A stretch of 13,318 bases of DNA from JAEUOS01 sp031423955 (GTDB lineage: Bacteria; Pseudomonadota; Gammaproteobacteria; Burkholderiales; JAEUOS01), in assembly GCA_031423955.1 (NCBI GenBank), contig JANPGJ010000629.1, forward strand, positions 1-13,318, written 5' to 3'. Numbering within the stretch: position 1 is the stretch's first letter; every line of letters starts with the position of its first letter. The notes below the pieces were generated by a model. It was not told the DNA's origin. It ran no database searches and was given only the letters and a program-made list of their open reading frames with translations. Of the stretch, positions 6,684 through 12,406 are shown piece after piece. A program made the translations under genes and the position numbers.

Positions 6684-6830
6684 TTACGCCGTCACTTCAA
6701 CCTTGACTGCTTGACGGGTGAAATCGGGCATCGCCGTGATGTACGCAGATTTGTCTTCATCGAGCACCACTTCTTCGCAGGCAGCGCAAAAATCGCCTGT
6801 CACGTTGGCGATGACAGTCGAGTGGCTGTT
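6684..6830 (-). pseudogene. MqsA / YgiT-type zinc-finger antitoxin remnant
   Basis: Directly after the yciH stop codon (6831-6833) and in the same frame, 48 sense codons run to TAA at 6684-6686. They include VTGDFCAACEEVVLDEDKSA, which matches the second half of the N-terminal zinc-binding domain of MqsA/YgiT-type antitoxins, with the CxxC pair intact, followed by AMPDFTRQA in place of the usual region before the DNA-binding domain. The first CxxC motif, any ATG start and the whole C-terminal helix-turn-helix are absent, and no MqsR-like toxin is next to it. It is best read as a decayed antitoxin joined to the edge of yciH. The alternative, that it is expressed by readthrough of the yciH TGA, is unlikely but formally open. 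Family recognition rests on a short motif. Confidence 0.55.
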
Positions 6831-7193
6831 TCAGCTGCCGGCGCGCTTGACCTGCCAGCCACGCTGCTTGAGCAACTCGATGGCCCGCTCGCAATGGTCG
6901 CCCTGCAGTTCGATCGCACCGTCCTTCACCGTGCCGCCGGTGCCGCAGCTGGTGCGCAACTGCTTGCCGAGCGCGGTCAGCGCGTCGCCATCGAGCGGCA
7001 CGCCCTTGATCAGCGTCACGCCCTTGCCGCCACGCCCCTTGGTCTCCCGCGACACCCGCACCACGCCATCGCCGGCCGGTCGCGGCGCAGCCGTGCGGCA
7101 GGTGCATTGGGGAAGCGGCTGGCTGCATGTCGGGCACATGCGGCCGCTTTCGGTGGAATAGACGAGGTTGCTGCCTGGCTTGTTGTTGGTCAT
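6831..7193 (-). CDS. yciH: SUI1/eIF1-like translation factor, YciH family
   Basis: A 120-residue protein of the bacterial SUI1 family. The C-terminal domain (about residues 42-120) has GDGVVRVSRETKGRGGKGVT, TSCGTGGTVKDG and ELQGDHCERAIELL, the hallmark eIF1 fold sequence with the basic loop and the GxGGxxKDG turn. The N-terminus has NLVYSTESGRMCP and four cysteines (Cys20, Cys23, Cys30, Cys32) forming a small zinc-ribbon-like element that E. coli YciH lacks but many proteobacterial relatives carry. The family is thought to influence start-codon selection and initiation fidelity, especially under stress. ATG at 7191-7193 with GGAT upstream. It lies 35 bases downstream of the FAD monooxygenase on the same strand and may be read from the same transcript, though a housekeeping gene here probably marks the original chromosomal backbone. 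Confidence 0.9.
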   Translation of the reverse strand: MTNNKPGSNLVYSTESGRMCPTCSQPLPQCTCRTAAPRPAGDGVVRVSRETKGRGGKGVTLIKGVPLDGDALTALGKQLRTSCGTGGTVKDGAIELQGDHCERAIELLKQRGWQVKRAGS

Positions 7194-7228
7194 GCTTCAG
7201 GATCCGGTTGTGGGTGCGCGAAGCGCAT

Positions 7229-8428
7229 TCAGTGATTGGCCAGCGCCGCCTGCCGCAATCCCTCGATCATCGAGGTCTTGAGCAGATGCGCCTTGAGCTT
7301 GCCGCGGTCGGCGATCAATGCCTGCATCCCGGCCAGCATCTCGCGCCGCTTCGCATCATCCTTCTCGCGCATGCGCGCGCGATTGCGGTCGGCCTGCGCG
7401 AGAATCTGGTCGCGCGCCACCGGGCGGCGTTGCAGGTCGTAGAGGTCGAGCAAGCCGGCATCGGCGCTGCCATTGATCACCGCGGCAAGCTTGTCGCACA
7501 GGTTGAACGCGTCATGCACGCCGCCATTCATGCCCATGCCGCCGGCCGGGCTGTTCAAGTGGGCGGCGTCACCGGCCAGGAACACGCGGCCGACGCGGTA
7601 ACGCTCCACGATGCGCTGGTGCACGCGATAGGGCCGCACCTCCAGCACTTCGTAGGGTTCGGTGCGCGGCACGATCTCCTGCAGCGCGGCCTCGATGTTC
7701 GCTGCTGACAACTGTTCCTCGATCGACAGGTCCTCGCGCGGATAGATCGAAACGCGCCAGCGGCCCGGCACCTTGAGCAGGCTGAAGTTGCCGCCGGCTT
7801 TCCAGCAATAGCTGACGTTGGACAGGCCATCGAGGTGGTCTTCAAACGGAAAGCGGGTGGTCGCCAGCAGCGTCGTTTCCGGATAGGTCTGGCCGTCGAA
7901 TTCAAGGCCCACCGCCCTGCGCACCACGCTTTTGGCGCCGTCGGCGCCAATCAGCCAGGCGCCTTGCACGGTTTCGCCGCGGCCTTCGGTTTCGATGGTC
8001 AGCGCCACGCCGCGATCGTCCTGGCCGAGCGCGGTCACCCGGGTAGCGAAACGCAACTCGACCTTGGGGTGCTGTTGCAGGCGGGCGAGCAGGGCGCGCG
8101 ACAGTTTCCATTGCTCGCACTGCAGGCGATACGGGTGGCGCGTCTCGCCTTCGAGCACCGACAGGTCGAACACCGCGCGCTCGCCGCCCGGATGCAGGCG
8201 GATCTGCCAGTGCGGGCAGATCAGGCCGCGGGCGATCAGGTCGGCGCTGATGCCGAAGCGTTCCAGCAGGTCGAGCGTGGGTGGATGGAAGGTCGAGGCG
8301 CGCAAATCATCGATCACATCGGCCTCGGCTTCGAACACTTTCACCGTCACGCCGGCCTCGGCCAGCACCAGCGCGGCGGTCAGCCCGACCGGGCCGGCGC
8401 CGGCAATCAGTACACTATGGTTCGTCAC
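7229..8428 (-). CDS. FAD-dependent monooxygenase, single-domain class A type
   Basis: A 399-residue flavoprotein of the UbiH/p-hydroxybenzoate hydroxylase/NicC type. Seen: the Rossmann motif GAGPVG (residues 10-15) with Glu33 at the end of the second strand, RASTFHPPTLDLL near 45, the DG motif in IGADGAKSVVRRAVGL, and GDAAHLNSPAGGMGMNGG with Asp287, His290 and Pro294. The enzyme should use NAD(P)H and O2 on an aromatic or heteroaromatic acid. The start is GTG at 8426-8428, with AGGAG six bases upstream (8435-8439). It is divergent from the paralogous monooxygenase at 8488 across 59 bases and precedes yciH. A 33-codon broken copy of a very close relative lies at 2773-2871. Hydroxylase versus ring-opening oxygenase cannot be decided from the motifs. 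Confidence 0.9.
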   Translation of the reverse strand: MTNHSVLIAGAGPVGLTAALVLAEAGVTVKVFEAEADVIDDLRASTFHPPTLDLLERFGISADLIARGLICPHWQIRLHPGGERAVFDLSVLEGETRHPYRLQCEQWKLSRALLARLQQHPKVELRFATRVTALGQDDRGVALTIETEGRGETVQGAWLIGADGAKSVVRRAVGLEFDGQTYPETTLLATTRFPFEDHLDGLSNVSYCWKAGGNFSLLKVPGRWRVSIYPREDLSIEEQLSAANIEAALQEIVPRTEPYEVLEVRPYRVHQRIVERYRVGRVFLAGDAAHLNSPAGGMGMNGGVHDAFNLCDKLAAVINGSADAGLLDLYDLQRRPVARDQILAQADRNRARMREKDDAKRREMLAGMQALIADRGKLKAHLLKTSMIEGLRQAALANH

Positions 8429-8487
8429 CTGCTTCTCCTCATTGAACCAATGGTAATCCAGACAATCGCCGGCCCCCGGGAACCTCG
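8429..8487. promoter_or_regulatory. Divergent intergenic control region with an ATT-N11-AAT box
   Basis: These 59 bases must carry the control signals for both the minus-strand monooxygenase and the plus-strand five-gene operon. They contain AGGAG (minus strand, 8435-8439) and an ATT-N11-AAT element at 8441-8457, the form of a LysR-type regulator box, with an internal ACCA-A-TGGT dyad at 8446-8454. No regulator gene is in the window, and no convincing -35/-10 pair is seen on either strand. Confidence 0.3.
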
Positions 8488-9678
8488 ATGAAACAGCGTA
8501 TCGCCGTCGCCGGTGCCGGCCCGGTCGGACTCACCGCCGCCCTCTGCCTGGCGCGTGCCGGCCACGAGGTGCGCCTGTTCGAAAAGCGCGAGGCCTTGAG
8601 CACCGCGTCGCGCGCCTCGACCTTTCATGCGCCCACCCTCGACATGCTGGCCGCCCTGGGTGTGCTCGACCAGGTCGCGCCGCTCGGGCGACGGATCGAC
8701 GCGATCGACTATTACCGCTGCAATACCGGCCGCCCGGAACTGGCGGCGCGCTTCGCCTTCAGCCTGCTCGCCGGGCACACCGCGCATCCCTGGCGCATGC
8801 ACCTGGAGCAAGGCCTGCTGACGCCGGTGCTCAAGCGCACGCTTGAAGCCGAACCTGGCGCGCGCATCGAATTCAACGCCGAGATCGCGGGTGCGGAGGA
8901 GGGCCTACGCTGTATCGAGATCGAGGTGCGGCGCGGCGCCGGCATGGTGCGCGAAACCTTCGACTGGCTGGTTGCCGCCGATGGGGCGCACAGCGCGGTG
9001 CGCGCGGCCGCCAGGATTGACTTCGAAGGCAGCGATTACACCAAGCGGGTGCTGCGCATCATGACCGGTGTCGACCTGCGCCGCCTGATTCCCGGGTTGT
9101 CCGGCATTTCCTACCTGTACAACGATTCCGACTCGATCAGCCTGCTTGAAATGTCCAGGGTGTGGCGCATCATCGTGCGCCTGGCGCCGGAGATCAGCGA
9201 TGAGACGGCCCTGGGCGCGGCCTTCATCGAGCATGAGTTGCAACGCTTCCTGCCGCTTGGGAAACTGACCGATGCGGCGACCGACATTTACGCCACCAGC
9301 CAGCGGATCGCCACCCGCTATCGCCAGGGGCGTGTGCTGGTGGCCGGCGATGCCGCCCACGTGACCAATACACGCGGCGGCATGAACATGAATTGCGGCC
9401 TGCATGACGCCTGGACCCTGGGCCAGGCGTTTGCGGCCAAAGACAAGGCAGCGCTCGATTTCGCACTCGATGCCTGGGCAGCGGCACGGCGCTCGATCGC
9501 GGTCGATGAACTCGTGCCGCGCACCGACCGCATGGTCGGCGGTGGCGCGACCTTCCTGGCGGCGGTCGAGGCCACTGCGCGCACGCAGGATCGCGCCCTG
9601 CAATTTGTGCGCGATGCCGCCATGCTCGACATCGCGCCCTCGTTCACCGTCGCCGCGGCGGCAGCGCGCGCGGCATGA
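8488..9678 (+). CDS. FAD-dependent monooxygenase, single-domain class A type, first gene of operon
   Basis: A 396-residue flavoprotein paralogous to the divergent gene. Seen: GAGPVG at residues 9-14 with Glu32, RASTFHAPTLDML, the DG motif in VAADGAHSAVRAAARI, and GDAAH with Asp288 and His291. The segment after GDAAH reads VTNTRGGMNMNCG: the proline conserved in most relatives (Pro294 in the divergent paralog) is Thr295, and the glycine between the two methionines is Asn300. This region lies against the flavin in related enzymes, so cofactor behaviour or substrate may differ. Expected reaction: NAD(P)H- and O2-dependent hydroxylation, or possibly oxidative ring opening, of an aromatic acid. 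ATG 8488 is preceded by GGGAA. Its stop overlaps the next start in ATGA (9675-9678), so it is translationally coupled to the racemase-superfamily gene. Confidence 0.88.
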   Translation: MKQRIAVAGAGPVGLTAALCLARAGHEVRLFEKREALSTASRASTFHAPTLDMLAALGVLDQVAPLGRRIDAIDYYRCNTGRPELAARFAFSLLAGHTAHPWRMHLEQGLLTPVLKRTLEAEPGARIEFNAEIAGAEEGLRCIEIEVRRGAGMVRETFDWLVAADGAHSAVRAAARIDFEGSDYTKRVLRIMTGVDLRRLIPGLSGISYLYNDSDSISLLEMSRVWRIIVRLAPEISDETALGAAFIEHELQRFLPLGKLTDAATDIYATSQRIATRYRQGRVLVAGDAAHVTNTRGGMNMNCGLHDAWTLGQAFAAKDKAALDFALDAWAAARRSIAVDELVPRTDRMVGGGATFLAAVEATARTQDRALQFVRDAAMLDIAPSFTVAAAAARAA

Positions 9679-10424
9679 TCATCGAGCATCGCATCGGCCT
9701 GATCGTGCCGCCGGCCAACCCGACGGTGGAGCCGGAGATGCACGCCCTGCTGCCGGCGACCATCGCCATCCATGCAAGCCGCCTGCCGGTGCTGGCCGGC
9801 GACCTCGAAGCGCGCAATGCCGCTTATGCAGGGCATTACCTGCCGACCCTGCGCTCGTTCGGCAACCTGAAACTCGATGCCGCGCTGGTCGGCCTGACCG
9901 GCGCCACCTACGATCGCGGCGTCGCCGGTGATGCCACGCTGTGTGTCGAGCTTGGCAGCAGCGCCGGCTATCCGGTGGTCACCGCCAGCCTGGCGATCCT
10001 CGAAGCCCTGCGGCGACTCGGCGCGCGCTCGATCTGCCTGGTATCACCGTATCCGCAATGGCTCACCGCGCGCTCGATGGCCTATTGGGAAGAGGGACGG
10101 CTGCAAATTGCCCAGGTGGTGAAAATGTCGGAAGAGTTCCGCGCCTACCAGATGACCACCGCCGAGGTGCGCGCCGCATTGGGCGAAGTCAGCGCCAGGG
10201 TCGATGCGATCGTGATCTCCGGCACCGGTCTGATCACGCTGCCGGCGATCCTCGAAGCCGCGCCCTCGGCCGCTGCGCCGCTGCTGTCGTCAAACATCTG
10301 CGGCGCCTGGCTGCTGCTGTCGCAGTTGGGGCTGGCAGCCTCGCCGACCCTCACCGCCGCCGCGCCGCTGCTGGCCGCGACCCTGGCGCCTGTGAAGCAT
10401 GACGGTGTCGCCGGCGCGCCATGA
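9675..10424 (+). CDS. Asp/Glu racemase-superfamily protein, maleate isomerase / arylmalonate decarboxylase type (copy 2), lacking both usual cysteines
   Basis: A 249-residue paralog of the protein at 239. Shared landmarks: VPPANPTVEPEM (residues 11-22), RLGARSICLVSPYPQWL, the YQMTTAEVRAAL helix, VISGTGLITLPAI and PLLSSNICGAW. Aligned without gaps around the first lobe, Cys81 of copy 1 falls on Leu74 here (VGLTGATYD), and the second-lobe position is Gly183 (SGTG), as in copy 1. Remaining cysteines (90, 121 and the one in SSNIC) are not at the family's catalytic sites. If the alignment is right, neither cysteine proton relay is present and a standard isomerase or arylmalonate decarboxylase mechanism is not possible. 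It overlaps the monooxygenase before it and the Bug receptor after it by four bases each (ATGA), so the three are tightly coupled and it is unlikely to be decaying: the frame is intact and well conserved. Confidence 0.82.
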   Translation: MIIEHRIGLIVPPANPTVEPEMHALLPATIAIHASRLPVLAGDLEARNAAYAGHYLPTLRSFGNLKLDAALVGLTGATYDRGVAGDATLCVELGSSAGYPVVTASLAILEALRRLGARSICLVSPYPQWLTARSMAYWEEGRLQIAQVVKMSEEFRAYQMTTAEVRAALGEVSARVDAIVISGTGLITLPAILEAAPSAAAPLLSSNICGAWLLLSQLGLAASPTLTAAAPLLAATLAPVKHDGVAGAP

Positions 10425-11404
10425 ACGGAACATCGATGCAACGTCGCCGCCTGTTTGCTGCCGCGCTCGCCGCTGCAGCGATCCCGTTTGAGGTGCGGGC
10501 CCAGGCCGACTGGCCGACCCGGCCGCTGCGCCTGGTGGTGCCGTTTGCACCGGGCGGCGCCACCGATGTCACCGCGCGCCTGGTCGCGCAACGGCTGTCC
10601 GACAGCCTGAAGCAGCAGGTGGTGGTGGAGAACCGCGCCGGTGGCGGCTCGATCGTCGGCACCGACTTCGTGGCCAAGGCCGCGCCCGATGGCTACACCC
10701 TGGTGATGGCGGCCAATTCCTGCATCGCGCCGGGCCCCTTGATGCGCGCCAACATGCCCTACGACGTGCTGCGCGACCTCACCCACATCACCCTGGTGGG
10801 CAGCTTTCCGAATGGTTTCGTGGTGCGCGCCGACCATCCGGCGAAAAGCCTGGCCGAATTCATCACCATGGCGCGCGCCCGGCCCGGTGCGCTCAACTAT
10901 TCCTCGGCCGGGGTTGGCTCGTCGGGTTATCTGTCGGGCGAGTTGCTCAAGCAAAAGGCCGGCATCGACATCCTGCACATTCCCTACAAGGGCACGGGCC
11001 CTGCCGTCACCGACCTGCTCGGCGGCCAACTCGATGGCATGTTCGATGGCCTGGTCACCGCCACGCCGCAAGTGCGCAGCGGCCGCCTGCGCCTGTTGGC
11101 GGTGACCGGCGAGGCGCGCGCGCGGGCCTTTCCCGAGGTGCCAACCACCGGTGAGGTCGTGCCCGGCGTGGTCGGCGCCGCCTGGTTCGGCGTTTCCGGT
11201 CCGGCCGGCATGCCGGAGCCGGTGATCGAGCGCCTGCAGACGGAAATCCGCAAGCTGCTGGCGCTGCCCGAGGTGCAAGGCCGCTTGAGCGACATTGGCA
11301 TGACGGTGATCGCCGGTGATCGTCAGCACTACCTGGCGCATATCGCCGCCGAGAATGCGCGTTACGGCCCGCTGATTGCGGCGGCGAAACTTCGCATCGA
11401 TTGA
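10421..11404 (+). CDS. Bug-family periplasmic solute receptor (tripartite tricarboxylate family), copy 1
   Basis: A 327-residue secreted binding protein. The N-terminus has a basic MQRRRLF then a hydrophobic stretch ending around VRAQA (residues 25-29), a signal peptide with a twin-arginine-like start. The mature part opens with WPTRPLRLVVPFAPGGATD, the Bug signature whose PFAPGG loop and Asp49 contact the ligand carboxylate in known structures; the second loop, HIPYKGTGPAVTDLLGGQLD, is also present. Bug proteins bind dicarboxylates, amino acids, nicotinate or aromatic acids in the periplasm. ATG 10421 overlaps the previous stop; ATG 10436, with GGAA upstream, would give a shorter and equally plausible signal peptide. 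No TctA or TctB membrane partner is in the window. A related receptor follows directly. Confidence 0.92.
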   Translation: MNGTSMQRRRLFAAALAAAAIPFEVRAQADWPTRPLRLVVPFAPGGATDVTARLVAQRLSDSLKQQVVVENRAGGGSIVGTDFVAKAAPDGYTLVMAANSCIAPGPLMRANMPYDVLRDLTHITLVGSFPNGFVVRADHPAKSLAEFITMARARPGALNYSSAGVGSSGYLSGELLKQKAGIDILHIPYKGTGPAVTDLLGGQLDGMFDGLVTATPQVRSGRLRLLAVTGEARARAFPEVPTTGEVVPGVVGAAWFGVSGPAGMPEPVIERLQTEIRKLLALPEVQGRLSDIGMTVIAGDRQHYLAHIAAENARYGPLIAAAKLRID

Positions 11405-11412
11405 GACCGACA

Positions 11413-12393
11413 ATGGAACATCGTACCAGCAAGCGTCGCCGCCTACTTGTGGCCTCTGCAGCGGCCATCGCCAGCCACGCTGCACCGCTCAAGGCACAGG
11501 CCTGGCCGAACCGGCCGATCCGCCTGATCGTGCCGTTCGCGCCCGGCGGCTCGACCGACATCCTGGCGCGCTTTCTGGCGCAACGCCTGCAGGACGGCAC
11601 CCGTGGCTCGTTCGTCGTCGAAAACCGCCCCGGCGCTGGCGGCACGGTGGGCGCCGACGCGGCGGCGAAAGCGGCGCCCGACGGCTACACGCTATTCATG
11701 TCGAACAACGCCTCGATCTCGCTCGGGCCGCAGATCAATACCGTCACCTACAAGCCGATGGAAGATTTCGCGCATCTGGTGCTCTTGGGCATGCTGCCCA
11801 ACCTGCTGGTGGTGCGGGCCGATCATCCGGCGAAGAACTTCCGTGAATTCATCGCCATGGCGCGCGCCAAGCCGGGGGTGCTCAACTATTCGTCGGCCGG
11901 GGTCGGCTCGGCCGGCTACCTCAGTGGCGAGTTGCTCAAGCAGCGCGCCGGCATCGACATGGTGCACATACCCTACAAGGGCACCGGCCCGGCCACCGCC
12001 GACATGATCGCCGGCCAGCTTGATGCCGTGCTCGACGGCCCGGTGGCCGCCGGCGGCTACATTCGCGGCGGCCGCGCGCGTGCACTGGCCGCCGCCAGCA
12101 GTGAGCGCCTGAAAGCCTATCCCGATGTGCCGACCATGGATGAAGTGGTGCCCGGCACCGGCGGTGAAGCCTGGTTCGGCATTTCGACCCAGGCCCAGGT
12201 GCCGAAGGACATCCTGGAGCGCCTGCAGGCGGAGTTGTCGAAGGTGATCGCGCAGCCCGAGTTCCAGACCAAGCTCGGCGAACTCGGCCTGACGCCGCGC
12301 TACATGGCAGGTGCGGAGTACACCGCCTTCATCCAGAGCGAAATCCGCAGATGGGGGCCGGTGATCAAGGCCGCCGGCGTCAAGGGCAGCTGA
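11413..12393 (+). CDS. Bug-family periplasmic solute receptor (tripartite tricarboxylate family), copy 2
   Basis: A 326-residue receptor from ATG 11413, chosen over the TTG at 11401, which overlaps the previous stop in TTGA. The N-terminus SKRRRLLVASAAA up to PLKAQA is a twin-arginine-like signal peptide. The mature part has WPNRPIRLIVPFAPGGSTD and HIPYKGTGPATADMIAGQLD. By eye it is about half identical to the preceding receptor over its whole length, highest around LNYSSAGVGS and GYLSGELLKQ, so the two arose by tandem duplication and then diverged. Differences after FAPGG and in the region following GQLD (VLDGPVAAGGY versus MFDGLVTATPQ) suggest different ligands or affinities. It should deliver substrate for the surrounding catabolic enzymes, or act as a sensor, since Bug receptors are often found without their transporter. 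Confidence 0.92.
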   Translation: MEHRTSKRRRLLVASAAAIASHAAPLKAQAWPNRPIRLIVPFAPGGSTDILARFLAQRLQDGTRGSFVVENRPGAGGTVGADAAAKAAPDGYTLFMSNNASISLGPQINTVTYKPMEDFAHLVLLGMLPNLLVVRADHPAKNFREFIAMARAKPGVLNYSSAGVGSAGYLSGELLKQRAGIDMVHIPYKGTGPATADMIAGQLDAVLDGPVAAGGYIRGGRARALAAASSERLKAYPDVPTMDEVVPGTGGEAWFGISTQAQVPKDILERLQAELSKVIAQPEFQTKLGELGLTPRYMAGAEYTAFIQSEIRRWGPVIKAAGVKGS

Positions 12394-12406
12394 GCCGCAC
12401 CTGAAC

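Noticed and set aside
10145..11485. A 446-codon minus-strand open frame opposite copy 2 of the racemase-superfamily gene and the first Bug receptor
   Set aside because: It crosses two well-supported plus-strand genes linked by an ATGA overlap and has no family-like sequence.
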